From: Hyphomicrobiales bacterium
GTDB lineage: Bacteria > Pseudomonadota > Alphaproteobacteria > Rhizobiales > Aestuariivirgaceae
Reading direction: 5' to 3'
Assembly: GCA_027024225.1 (NCBI GenBank)
Contig: JALVSR010000034.1
Coordinates: 1 to 44,988, forward strand
DNA: 44,988 nucleotides
Position 1 is the first letter of the stretch, and each line of letters starts with the position of its first letter. The position numbers were made by a program, and so were the translations under genes. The notes under the pieces were generated by a model that had not been told where the DNA came from, searched no databases, and saw nothing but the letters and a program-made list of their open reading frames with translations. Of this stretch, positions 1 through 9,456 are shown piece after piece.

Positions 1-739
1 ATGCGATACGCGGATCGTTGGCGAAATCATCCCGCGTGAATTGCAGCCGGTCGGCGGCATATTCCCGCAGGGCCATGATGCCATGAGCGGAAAAGCGCAA
101 ATGCCAGTTCCGCATTTCCGAGGGTTTTTCCTCTTCGAAAGCATGACAGTGAAACAAGACGATGTTGTTTCCACCTTGCGGGTCACGCACCGAGCGATAT
201 TGAATAGCATCAAGCTCCCGTTCCCTCGCTGCGCGAGCCAGTTGCTGGCAGGCGGTGTAGTCCAGCGGATCCGTCCAGAGCGCATCTTCCGCAACGAACG
301 GCGGGCGTGTCAGGTCGATGGCCTGCTCCGCGCTTACCTTCACGCTAAACAGGGTGAATTCCACCGGTTTTTCCGGCCATGGCGTTTGCGGCGATTCGGC
401 ATGAAACAGAAGCTGGTAGAAGACAGCTTCCGCCAAAGCGGTATGCTCGGCCAAGGAGGCATAGAATACCCCCGGTTCACCTTTTGCATGAAAGCGCGAA
501 TGGTATTGCACCGAGTAGCGAAACGGCGTGAACAACAGATAATGCAGTTCGTTGCATTCAGCCGGAACCGGTGGCTTTGATTCTTCTAGGATCTCCTCCA
601 GCACTTCCTGTTCCGGCAGATCATCCACCAGCGCCATGGTGGCGGGGGCATATTGCGATTCCACCGCACGCCAGCAGACGGCGGAAAATGCCTTCGCCTC
701 AGACGACAGCGCGGCGGGAATCCAGGTAGGCAACGACAT
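1..739 (-). CDS. RES domain toxin, C-terminus truncated by window edge
   Basis: Hand translation of the minus strand from ATG at 739: MSLPTWIPAALSSEAKAFSAVCWRAVESQYAPATMALVDDLPEQ...LLFTPFRYSVQYHSRFHAKGEPGVFYASLAEHTALAEAVFYQLLF...YRSVRDPQGGNNIVLF. The spaced R, E and S positions fit the RES family. It starts inside the 3' end of the Xre-type antitoxin ORF. It is missing from the ORF track because no stop falls inside the window. Confidence 0.85.
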   Translation of the reverse strand, partial: MSLPTWIPAALSSEAKAFSAVCWRAVESQYAPATMALVDDLPEQEVLEEILEESKPPVPAECNELHYLLFTPFRYSVQYHSRFHAKGEPGVFYASLAEHTALAEAVFYQLLFHAESPQTPWPEKPVEFTLFSVKVSAEQAIDLTRPPFVAEDALWTDPLDYTACQQLARAARERELDAIQYRSVRDPQGGNNIVLFHCHAFEEEKPSEMRNWHLRFSAHGIMALREYAADRLQFTRDDFANDPRIA

Positions 740-1097
740 CGACCAGCCCCGTCACGCGCTGAACAAGCTCCGCTGGCACGCTGCCAAGAGCAGCGTTTAC
801 CGCTCGCATCCAATGTTTCATGACCTTTTCATCGCCGCCAGCAATAGCGAACAGGGAACGATATATCCGCACCAGCAAAGCGGCCAGCTCGAATTCCTTC
901 GTGCCGTCCTTCAGGTGCAGCCGCCCCTGTTTCATGCGGCTTATGGTGGCCGGAGACACGCCAATAATGCGCGCCAGCTCGCTCGCCTTCAGGCCCAGCA
1001 CGTCAGCGGCGCGCAACACGGCCTTGGTGAGCACCTCGCCACGGTCTGGTCGGGTACCGGGCGGTGTGAGAGGGTCTTGTGCATGCGCGAGGTTCAT
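699..1097 (-). CDS. Xre/MbcA/ParS-type antitoxin (HTH plus DUF2384-like toxin-binding region)
   Basis: 132 aa with HTH-like LKASELARIIGVSPATISRMKQGR and a C-terminal region resembling the toxin-binding domain. It overlaps the RES ORF, the usual antitoxin-then-toxin order. Confidence 0.85.
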   Translation of the reverse strand: MNLAHAQDPLTPPGTRPDRGEVLTKAVLRAADVLGLKASELARIIGVSPATISRMKQGRLHLKDGTKEFELAALLVRIYRSLFAIAGGDEKVMKHWMRAVNAALGSVPAELVQRVTGLVDVVAYLDSRRAVV

Positions 1098-1164
1098 GAG
1101 TTTATCCGTGCTTGCCGGTGCTCTTACTGGTGCAATATTTATATGACACTTTTTCTCATGAAAT

Positions 1165-1182
1165 GTAAAGAATTCTCTTTAC
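1165..1182. promoter_or_regulatory. Inverted repeat GTAAAGA-ATTC-TCTTTAC upstream of the antitoxin gene (candidate autoregulatory operator)
   Basis: Two 7-bp arms with a 4-bp spacer in an AT-rich stretch about 70-85 bp upstream of the antitoxin start. A second partial palindrome, TTTC-TCAT-GAAA, lies next to it. Confidence 0.4.
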
Positions 1183-2570
1183 AACGTTCGGATGCGCGGT
1201 TCGGCGGGCTGATGCATCAGGGCCGTCAATGCCCAGATCAGGGCGTCGGCGCGGTCGGGGCTGGCGCCGGCCTCGATGATGCGCTCGAAGTCCACCAGTT
1301 GATCCTCCAATTGCGGGAAGGTGCCGGCGTGGTGCACCCTGCCCTGCTCATACAGCGCCGCCACCGGCTCGGCCCGCACGGCCTTCCCACGGGCGGCGCG
1401 CACGGCCCGATATGGCGCATCCGGCGCGAGCTGGCGGATGAGCGCCTCCACCATGTCGCCGCCCTGGTTCACCTCCGCCACGATGCGATCCGCCGCGTGG
1501 CGCGCATGCGCCGCCAGCGCCGCGCGGGCCCAGGCGAGCGGCTGGGCGTTCTCCACGCTGGCGTCTTCCAGCACATAGAAGTGCCCATCCTCCGCCCGGC
1601 CCGCCACCACGATGCCGCAGCAGGAATCGGCGGCGGAGGCGGAAACGGGCGGATCGACGGCCACGACCACGCGGCGCAGGGACGGCACATCCTCTGGGCG
1701 CACGCGGCAGGCCTCGATGCGGCTGCGGCCGAACAGGCCGTCGGGCACGTCGTCGATGAACTCGCCGTCCAGCTCCTGCCGGCCCAGCCAGGTGCCGCCA
1801 TAGCGGCGCTGCATGGCCTCGATGAAGCCCTCGCCCAGGTGCGCGGCATTGTCGGCCGTTTTCGCGTGCGAGCGCCACACGTCCGGCTCGCCAAGCAGGC
1901 GGCGAATGAGCGGCGTGGGCGCGGGCGTGGTGGTGGCCAGCACGCGCGGGCGCTCGCCCAGGCGCAGGCCCATCATCAGCATGTCCCACACCTGCCCGCC
2001 CTTGCGCCAGCGGCCTATTTCATCGCACCAGGCCATGTGGAACTGCGGCCCGCGCAGGCTGTCCGGCTCATCGGCCGAGAACAGCTGCGCCAGCGCGCCA
2101 GTTGGCCAACGCAACTGCCGCTTCGAGGGCTCGAAGGCGGGGCGCAGGCCGCGCGGCCAGTTCAGGGTCAGCAAGCCCGATGCACCCTCCAGCATGACGC
2201 TGCGGGCATCGTGCAGCGTGGGCGCCACCAGGGCGATGCGCAGCGGTCGCCTTTCCTTTGCGGCGCGCATGACTTCCATGCGCACCCACTCGGCGCCGGC
2301 GCGCGTCTTGCCCGCGCCGCGGCCCGCCATGAACAGCCAGGTGCGCCAGCGCGCACCCTGCCCCGCCCCCTTCGGCGCGAAGAAATCGGGCGGCAGCTGA
2401 TCATCGCGCGCGGCGAACGGCCAGTTGCCCAGCAGCCAGCGCGCCACCTCCGGCTCAAGCGCCGCCGCGACGGCGCGGGGGCCGTGTTTGCGCACACAGC
2501 GCTTCAAGCTGCTGCGCAAGGCGGCATCGGATGGCGGCGTCGGCGGTTTCGTCATCTGGCTTGGCGGCAT
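1179..2570 (-). CDS. Phage/GTA-type terminase large subunit
   Basis: 463 aa with Walker A-like FMAGRGAGKTRAGAEWVR, acidic MAWCDEIGRW and a nuclease-like region (VVVAVDPPVSAS...VAEVNQGGDMVEALI). Confidence 0.88.
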   Translation of the reverse strand: MPPSQMTKPPTPPSDAALRSSLKRCVRKHGPRAVAAALEPEVARWLLGNWPFAARDDQLPPDFFAPKGAGQGARWRTWLFMAGRGAGKTRAGAEWVRMEVMRAAKERRPLRIALVAPTLHDARSVMLEGASGLLTLNWPRGLRPAFEPSKRQLRWPTGALAQLFSADEPDSLRGPQFHMAWCDEIGRWRKGGQVWDMLMMGLRLGERPRVLATTTPAPTPLIRRLLGEPDVWRSHAKTADNAAHLGEGFIEAMQRRYGGTWLGRQELDGEFIDDVPDGLFGRSRIEACRVRPEDVPSLRRVVVAVDPPVSASAADSCCGIVVAGRAEDGHFYVLEDASVENAQPLAWARAALAAHARHAADRIVAEVNQGGDMVEALIRQLAPDAPYRAVRAARGKAVRAEPVAALYEQGRVHHAGTFPQLEDQLVDFERIIEAGASPDRADALIWALTALMHQPAEPRIRTL

Positions 2571-2772
2571 CTTCCGCTTGCGCGTGGGCGCGTTCCATCT
2601 CGGCGGCGGACTGCAGGGCCTTCATGAGCGCGGTGATGGCCTTCGCCTCGCGCTCCAGCTCGGCGGGAGCGGGGGGTTTTTCGGCATCGGCATTCTTCAG
2701 CCGCGCCTCCAGCTGGGCCAGGCGCCGGCGCAGCAGCTCTTGCAGGCGGCGGGCATCGTGCCGGGTGATCAT
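2455..2772 (-). CDS. Putative small terminase / GTA orfg1-like protein
   Basis: Small Ala/Leu/Arg-rich helical ORF that overlaps the start of the terminase gene on the same strand. Start chosen at MITRHDARRLQELL; the longest ORF begins at 2841. Confidence 0.5.
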   Translation of the reverse strand: MITRHDARRLQELLRRRLAQLEARLKNADAEKPPAPAELEREAKAITALMKALQSAAEMERAHAQAEDAAKPDDETADAAIRCRLAQQLEALCAQTRPPRRRGGA

Positions 2773-3020
2773 GAAGTCTCCAGCGGCGCAAAAGAAACGC
2801 GGCGCGGAAACGAGGTTCCACGCCGCGGATGGATCAACCATGGTGAGGCCGGTTGGCCGAAATCTCTCCGTGAGCCCTCAGCTCCAGGCCCACTGTGGGA
2901 GCGTGGCACAGCTTATACATCAGAGCGCGCCGCTCGTCAAGAACTTTTTCCTATCGTGTCGCTGATTTTAGAACATAGTGCGAACTAGCGTCTGAATCGG
3001 ACCCCGTATATAAGAAAGGC

Positions 3021-3584
3021 ATGTCCAGCCAGGAGAAAAAACGCGACAAGCCCGTGAGCGCCGGGGTGCTGGTATGGGAGCGTGCGGCGGATGGCGCCTT
3101 GCGCGTGCTGCTGGCGCACATGGGCGGGCCCTTCTGGGCGCACAAGGATGAAGGCGCATGGACGATACCGAAAGGCCTGGTGGACGAGGAGGAAGATCAT
3201 CTGAAGGCGGCCCGGCGGGAATTCGCGGAGGAAACGGGGGTGGCGCTGCCGGAAGATGATTCCATCTACGTGGACCTGGGCGAAGCGCCGGGGCCGCGCA
3301 AGCGAAAGATCCTGCACATGTTTGCGCTGGAAGCCAGGCACGTGCCGCAAGCACGGGACGGCTGCGAATCATTGGCGAGCGATTCGCCACCTTCGAACAC
3401 CTTCCGCCTGGAATGGCCACCGAAATCCGGTCGCTTGCGGGAATTTCCGGAGATCGATCGTACGGCCTGCTTCGACCTGGACACGGCGATGAAGAAAGTG
3501 GATGCGGCGCAACGTGTGTTCCTGCAACGTTTGCGTGAGCGTGTCGCTGGGCAAGCCTTGCCGAACCGCCTTGCTGACAATTGA
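3021..3584 (+). CDS. NUDIX hydrolase
   Basis: 187 aa with a Nudix box: GLVDEEEDHLKAARREFAEETGV. Confidence 0.9.
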   Translation: MSSQEKKRDKPVSAGVLVWERAADGALRVLLAHMGGPFWAHKDEGAWTIPKGLVDEEEDHLKAARREFAEETGVALPEDDSIYVDLGEAPGPRKRKILHMFALEARHVPQARDGCESLASDSPPSNTFRLEWPPKSGRLREFPEIDRTACFDLDTAMKKVDAAQRVFLQRLRERVAGQALPNRLADN

Positions 3585-3713
3585 AATCTCCCGCAATTAC
3601 AGCACCTTGATTTTTCATTTCGGTTTTTCCACAGACTTCTCTTCCATTCTTGCGCGCATCTGTATATACTATCTTTGTTCATGTTTTGTATCGATTGTAT
3701 TCGAGAGGGGCAC

Positions 3714-4721
3714 ATGCAACACCTTCAATCCGGCCCATGGTTGACAGAGAAAAAGGCCGCCCCGGCCAGAGACATGCTGGCCGTCATGCAGCTGATGGCG
3801 CGGGCGAACGCCTGGCTGGCGCAAGAGCTGCTCAGCGATGGCGCGCGCTGGCGGTTGTTCGCTGCTGCCGAGCGGGGCGCGCGCTCGCTGGGCGATGTGG
3901 AGCCGACGCTGGTGGACGAACTGAAGCGGCGCGATTTCGTCACGCCGGAACGGGACGACCCGTTGCGCTGGCGTCTGTCCACAGGCGGCAAGCGCTGGCT
4001 GGCCCGGCACGTGCCGCAAATGCGCCCAAGCCTTGCGCCTGCTGTCTCGACGAACGCCGATATCCGCGCGAACAAGGCACGGCAAGACCGGAACGCGCCA
4101 TCAGTAGGTGATGAATCGCTCGCGCCACCCGGCAAGCCGCGACAGCGGCTGCTGATACGGGATGAGCAAACCGGCCGTCTGCGCGAGGTGGAGGTGAACC
4201 TGCGCGAAAATCCGCTGTTGTGGCTGGCGCGGCGCAAGGACGCGCGGGGGCGCCCCTACCTGGAGCCGCATCAGGTGGCGGCAGGAGAACGGTTGCGCGC
4301 GGAATACGAAGCCGCACGCATGCAACCGAGAGTGACGGCGGACTGGAACCCGGCCTTTGTGGCGAGTGATCGCGGTCGCATGCGGGCGGGGGCGCGCACG
4401 CCCTATTCCTTTGCCGAGCGGGCCATCGCCGCGCGGCAGCGGGTGCACCGGGCGCTGGAGGCCGTTGGCCCGGAGCTGGCGGACATCGTGGTGGCGGTAT
4501 GCTGCCTGGGGCACGGCATAGAGGCGGCGGAAAAGGCGCTTTCGTGGCCGCGGCGCTCGGCCCGGCTGGTGTTGCGAATCGCCCTGGAGCGACTGGCGGC
4601 GCATTATGGCATCGGCCCGGCGGGTGATCGCGCGGCGCCGCACTGGAAGCGAATTCTGGAATGGCACGCGGAGGATGGCAGACCGACGCAAGCGTTGCCC
4701 GGCGAGGATGCCGAACAATGA
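3714..4721 (+). CDS. DUF6456-like, HTH-containing hypothetical protein
   Basis: C-terminal region AGERLRAEYEAARMQPRVTADWNPAF...AVCCLGHGIEAAEKALSWPRRSARLVLRIALERLAAHYG resembles DUF6456 proteins. Start chosen at MQHLQSGPW; the ORF extends to 3675. Confidence 0.6.
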   Translation: MQHLQSGPWLTEKKAAPARDMLAVMQLMARANAWLAQELLSDGARWRLFAAAERGARSLGDVEPTLVDELKRRDFVTPERDDPLRWRLSTGGKRWLARHVPQMRPSLAPAVSTNADIRANKARQDRNAPSVGDESLAPPGKPRQRLLIRDEQTGRLREVEVNLRENPLLWLARRKDARGRPYLEPHQVAAGERLRAEYEAARMQPRVTADWNPAFVASDRGRMRAGARTPYSFAERAIAARQRVHRALEAVGPELADIVVAVCCLGHGIEAAEKALSWPRRSARLVLRIALERLAAHYGIGPAGDRAAPHWKRILEWHAEDGRPTQALPGEDAEQ

Positions 4722-4954
4722 TTCCCGAAAACGATCTCACCCGGAAGCGATGTCATCGGTGTCAAGAAAATTTCGGCGATGACCGGAACGAAAAGAAGAG
4801 TTATCAACGCTGTTCCCAGCCTTGCCGGAGATGATGAAAAACATCTGGGATCCTTTCGGGGAGAAAAGTATTTCTCCTGTTTGTCTCCTTGCGGAACCGT
4901 GAGGTCTTGCGAGGATGGATCTTGTGACAATATGCCAGAGACGGGAAGCCTGCC

Positions 4955-6442
4955 ATGTCGTCCGCGCTGCCGAAAACGCTGGAAGATCTGAAGGACATGA
5001 GCGCGCCATACAACCCGGGGGCGGAAATGGCGCTGCTGGGGGCGCTGCTCAATCACAACGCCATATTCGACCGGGTGGGCAGCTACCTGAAGGCGGAACA
5101 TTTCTCGGAAGCCGTGCATGCGGAACTCTATCGGCTCATGGCCCGTCTCATCGGGCGTGGGCATACGGTGACCGCGGTGACGCTGCTGCCCTATGCGGAA
5201 GAGATCCCCGGCATCGAAGACCTGGGCGGGGCGGCGGAATATCTGGCGAAACTGGTGGCGCAGGCCGCGCCCATGTCGGCGGCGGATGATTATGCGCGCG
5301 AAATCTATGATCTGGCACGGCGGCGCTGGCTCATGGAAATCGGCTCGGACCTGGTGGTGGAGGCCAGAACGCCCGATGCCGACAGCAGCGTAAGCGACAT
5401 TATCGAGGAGACGGAAAAACGCCTTTACGAGGTGGCGGAAGAATCGCGCTTCGGGCAGGGCTTCGTGGCCTTTTCCGAGGCGCTCAGGGAATCCATCGAC
5501 ATGGCGGCGGCGGCCTATGCGCGCGATGGCGGGCTTTCCGGCCTGGCCACGGGGTTGCGCGATCTCGACCAGAAGATGGGCGGACTGCAACCGTCCGACC
5601 TCATCATCCTGGCGGGCCGGCCGGGCATGGGCAAGACGGCGCTGGCCACCTCCATCGCCTATCATGTGGCCAGGACCTACAAGCCCGCACAAGTGCCGCC
5701 GGGCGAGCCACCGCAAGCGGAACAGGGGGGCGTGGTGGCCTTTTTCTCGCTGGAAATGTCGGCGGAACAGCTGGCTACGCGCATCGTTTCCTCCGAGGCG
5801 GAGATTTCCTCGCACCAGATCCGGCGGGGCGATATCACGCCGGAAGAATTCGAACGGTTGCAAAAGGTTGCGCGAGACATCGAGCAGGCGCCGCTGTTCA
5901 TCGATGATACGGGCGGGTTGACCATTGCCCAGCTGGCGGCGCGGGCGCGGCGCATCAAGCGTCAGCACGGGCTGGACCTGATCGTGGTGGACTACCTGCA
6001 GCTGCTTTCCGGCACCTCGCGGCGCTCGCAGGAAAATCGCGTGCAGGAGCTGACCGAAATCACCACCAACCTGAAGACGTTGGCGAAGGAGCTGAACGTG
6101 CCGATCCTGGCGCTGTCGCAGCTTTCGCGCCAAGTGGAATCGCGCGAGGACAAGCGTCCGCAGCTTTCCGACCTGCGCGAATCGGGCTCCATCGAACAGG
6201 ATGCGGACGTGGTGTTGTTCATCTTCCGCGAGGAATACTACCTGAAGCAGAAGGAGCCGCCGCTGGGCTCGGAGAAATACGCCGAGTGGATGGAACAGAT
6301 GGAGCGGGTACACGGTATCGCCGAGATCATCATCGCCAAGCAGCGCCATGGCCCGGTGGGCAAGGTGGAGGTGCAGTTCACCGAAACCTTCACCCGCTTC
6401 GCCGACCTGGAAAAACACGTGGAGATCCCGGAAGGCATGTAA
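4955..6442 (+). CDS. dnaB: Replicative DNA helicase
   Basis: 495 aa with DnaB N-terminal domain (PYNPGAEMALLGALL), Walker A (AGRPGMGKTALATSIA) and DLIVVDYLQLLSG. Confidence 0.97.
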   Translation: MSSALPKTLEDLKDMSAPYNPGAEMALLGALLNHNAIFDRVGSYLKAEHFSEAVHAELYRLMARLIGRGHTVTAVTLLPYAEEIPGIEDLGGAAEYLAKLVAQAAPMSAADDYAREIYDLARRRWLMEIGSDLVVEARTPDADSSVSDIIEETEKRLYEVAEESRFGQGFVAFSEALRESIDMAAAAYARDGGLSGLATGLRDLDQKMGGLQPSDLIILAGRPGMGKTALATSIAYHVARTYKPAQVPPGEPPQAEQGGVVAFFSLEMSAEQLATRIVSSEAEISSHQIRRGDITPEEFERLQKVARDIEQAPLFIDDTGGLTIAQLAARARRIKRQHGLDLIVVDYLQLLSGTSRRSQENRVQELTEITTNLKTLAKELNVPILALSQLSRQVESREDKRPQLSDLRESGSIEQDADVVLFIFREEYYLKQKEPPLGSEKYAEWMEQMERVHGIAEIIIAKQRHGPVGKVEVQFTETFTRFADLEKHVEIPEGM

Positions 6443-6793
6443 GCCCCGCCAGCACCTTCCGTCGTGGCGCCACATGCGTGGCACGGAGCTTTCTGCCCTT
6501 GTGCCTCGCCGGAAGATGAGGTTTTGCGTTCTTCCGGGGGCATGGAGCGAGGCTCAAGAAGCGTGCGTGCGCTCTTTCACCGCAGGTATATGTTCGCGCG
6601 AGCATCCGCATTCACAGGACGCGCATTTGCACGGGAGCCTGCCGGTACAGGATTCCGCTTCGCGAGCACCTGCCGCCCATGGAGCGCGCGTGCTCGGGTG
6701 CTTGTCCCTACAGGATGTCTCGCGTTCCGTCCGTGCCTCGAGAAGAAGGAATGAGCCTGCCACCACGATGCGGCGGGAGAGCGTCATTGCGTG

Positions 6794-7651
6794 TCAATGC
6801 GCCGTGGCCGTGAAAGAAGTGGGCCGTGCACCCGAAGATGCGTGAGGGGTGGCAAAAACATAGCGGGCGTGGCGCACATGCACTCGTGGGGGCACGTGGG
6901 TGGCCTCGAACAGGTCGTAGCCTTCCTTCAGGTTGCGCCAGAAGTCGAACCAGCGATGCCCGGCATGGGCGGACATGTTCTCCGCCGTCATGCGGAAGGG
7001 GAAAATGTGCACGGGCACGCGTTTCTGCCCATTGCGCAAGGCGGCTTCGACAAGGGTGTAAATTTCCTCGATGCCCGCATCCGTCATGGCGTAGCAGCCG
7101 ATGGAAACGCACGCCCCGTGCACCATGAGGAAGCTGCCGGTGCGGCCATGGGCGCGGTCATAGGCGTTTGGAAAACCGAGGTTGAAGGAGAGGTGATAGC
7201 GGCTGTTGGGGTTGAGCGATGACAGCCCGACGGAATAGAAGCCTTCCGGGCTTTGAAAGTCGCCCTCCTTCAGCTTTGGCCCCAGCGTGCCGGACCAGGC
7301 GCAGATGGACCAGCTCTTCAGCAACCTGAAACGCGTATCCCCCCGTCCGCGCATCCAAGTCTCCAACACGCCTTCGCGCTTGAAGATGCGGATGAACACC
7401 TCGTCTCCCTTGCGCAGGCCTTTTCGCGCCAACAGTTCGTCAAGCACAGGTGTTTTCAACTCGCGCGGGGCGCGCAGCCAAGTTCCCAATACCGGGCGCA
7501 GCCATGCCTTCACCGTGTCCACGCCCAAGGATTTCAGCCGCCAGCCTTCCGCAGAAAATGTCACGAGGAGCACCAGAATCACGAACACCGCGAGCACGAC
7601 CAGCAGGCCTGTCCTGAAAATCCGCATCTTGTATCCCCCCTGCCCCTGCAT
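6794..7651 (-). CDS. L,D-transpeptidase, YafK-like
   Basis: Catalytic motif FLMVHGACVSIGCYAM and an N-terminal hydrophobic segment. Confidence 0.85.
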   Translation of the reverse strand: MQGQGGYKMRIFRTGLLVVLAVFVILVLLVTFSAEGWRLKSLGVDTVKAWLRPVLGTWLRAPRELKTPVLDELLARKGLRKGDEVFIRIFKREGVLETWMRGRGDTRFRLLKSWSICAWSGTLGPKLKEGDFQSPEGFYSVGLSSLNPNSRYHLSFNLGFPNAYDRAHGRTGSFLMVHGACVSIGCYAMTDAGIEEIYTLVEAALRNGQKRVPVHIFPFRMTAENMSAHAGHRWFDFWRNLKEGYDLFEATHVPPRVHVRHARYVFATPHASSGARPTSFTATAH

Positions 7652-7695
7652 GAACGCGCACGGGCACGCGCTGGCCAGATGCGCGTGTTTGAGCT

Positions 7696-9396
7696 ATGCC
7701 GCCGTTTATGGAGCGAGAACGGCTGGAATATGACGTGCTCATCATTGGCGGCGGGCCGGCGGGGCTGGCCTGCGCGCTGGCGCTGGCCGAGGAGGGGCGA
7801 ACGGCCGGGAAAATGCCCGCCATCTGCCTGCTGGAGAAGGCGGCGGAGATTGGCCTGCATACCGTTTCCGGCGCCATCATCGACCCATACCCGCTGGATG
7901 CACTGGCGCCGGGCTGGCGCGAAGATGCGAGTTTTCCCATCCGCACGGAGGTGGCGCGCGAGGAGCTGTGGCTGCTGACCCGCCGAGGCAACTTCACCCT
8001 GCCCCAGCGACCGCTGCCGCCCATGCTGAAGCACTCTGGCCAGCTGGTGGGGCCGCTTTCGGAGCTGGTGCGCTGGCTGGCGGGCAAGGCGGAGGCGGCG
8101 GGGGTGGACATCTTCCCCGGCTTCGCGGCGCAGCGGGCGATATTCGATGAAAAGACCGGCGCGCTCATGGGCGTCATCGCCGGCGAGGCGGGGCTGGAGG
8201 CGGACGGCTCGCCGGGGCCGAATTACGAGCCGGGCGTGGAGATAACCGCGCGGTTCGTGGTGCTGGCGGAGGGTGCGAAGGGCAACATCGGCCGCGAGGT
8301 CATCAGCCGTTTCGGCCTGTTCAAATACCCGGTGCATTACGCGCTGGGCATCAAGGAGCTGTGGCGGCTCGAGGAGGAGAAGCCGGAGCTGGCGGGCAAC
8401 ATCATCCACACGCTGGGCCTGCCGCTTTTCGGCGAGGCGGCGGGCGGCGGGTTTCTCTATTACCAGGATGCGCGGCACATCTCCGTGGGGCTGGTGACGC
8501 ACATGGACTGGCGCAACCCGTGGCTTTCGCCCTACCGCGCTTTCCAGGACTTCAAGCTGACCGCGCTCATCGCCCCCTTGCTGCGGCAGGCGGAGCGCAT
8601 TGGCTACGGCGCGCGCAGCATCGCCATGGCCAGCCCGGATGACGTGGAGGCACTGGCCTTTCCCGGCGGGCTGTTCGTGGGTGATGCCTTCGGCGTGGTG
8701 AACCCGGCGCGCGCGCAAGGGGTGCACGCGGCGCTGGAATCGGGCCTGGTGGCCGGCCGGCTGCTGGCCGAGGCGCTGGCGAGGAGCGCGGCGCACACGC
8801 GGCTTGCCGCCTACCCCGAGCGCATACGGCGAACGCGCTTCTGGCGCGAGCTGGAGCTGGCGCGCAACATCAAGCCGCTGTGGCGGCGCTTTGGCCTGTT
8901 GGGCGCGTTCATGGGCGGCGGGATCGACCTGTGGGCGGGGCGGCTGCTTGGCCGGCGGCTGCTGCCGGCGATGCGGGATGATGTGCCGGATCATGCCCGG
9001 CTGATACCGGCGGAGCGGGCCACACGCATGGAACATGGCCGCGAGGAAGGCGAATCCGCACGCAAGATCACCTTTTGCCGCAGCGAGTCGCTGGCGCTGG
9101 CGGGTGTTTCGCACCGGCCCGGCCAGCCGGTGCACCTGAAGGTGCTGGACATGGACAAGGCCGTGGCGCTGAACTGGCGCACGTACGCCGGGCCGGAGCA
9201 GCGCTATTGCCCGGCGGGCGTCTACCAGTGGCGCATCGAGAAGGAAAGTGGGACGGATGCCGAAGAACGGCCCGTCTTGCGCATCCAGGCGGAGAACTGC
9301 CTGCACTGCAAGGCGTGCGAGATAAAGGATCCGGGGCAGAACATCATCTGGACGCCGCCGGAAGGGGGCGACGGGCCGCATTACAGGGGCTTGTGA
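7696..9396 (+). CDS. Electron transfer flavoprotein-ubiquinone oxidoreductase
   Basis: FAD-binding DVLIIGGGPAGLACALAL and C-terminal 4Fe-4S region YCPAGVYQW...NCLHCKACEIKDPGQNIIWTPPEGGDGPHY. Confidence 0.95.
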   Translation: MPPFMERERLEYDVLIIGGGPAGLACALALAEEGRTAGKMPAICLLEKAAEIGLHTVSGAIIDPYPLDALAPGWREDASFPIRTEVAREELWLLTRRGNFTLPQRPLPPMLKHSGQLVGPLSELVRWLAGKAEAAGVDIFPGFAAQRAIFDEKTGALMGVIAGEAGLEADGSPGPNYEPGVEITARFVVLAEGAKGNIGREVISRFGLFKYPVHYALGIKELWRLEEEKPELAGNIIHTLGLPLFGEAAGGGFLYYQDARHISVGLVTHMDWRNPWLSPYRAFQDFKLTALIAPLLRQAERIGYGARSIAMASPDDVEALAFPGGLFVGDAFGVVNPARAQGVHAALESGLVAGRLLAEALARSAAHTRLAAYPERIRRTRFWRELELARNIKPLWRRFGLLGAFMGGGIDLWAGRLLGRRLLPAMRDDVPDHARLIPAERATRMEHGREEGESARKITFCRSESLALAGVSHRPGQPVHLKVLDMDKAVALNWRTYAGPEQRYCPAGVYQWRIEKESGTDAEERPVLRIQAENCLHCKACEIKDPGQNIIWTPPEGGDGPHYRGL

Positions 9397-9456
9397 GAAA
9401 GAGACGGCCTCCCCTGCCCGGCTCCCCGCTCCGACGAGGGTAGCATCCGGTTGGCA

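Noticed and set aside
4604-6484. 626-aa minus-strand ORF antisense to dnaB
   Set aside because: dnaB is unambiguous on the plus strand.
7579-9381. 600-aa minus-strand ORF antisense to the ETF-QO gene
   Set aside because: The plus strand has clear FAD and Fe-S motifs.
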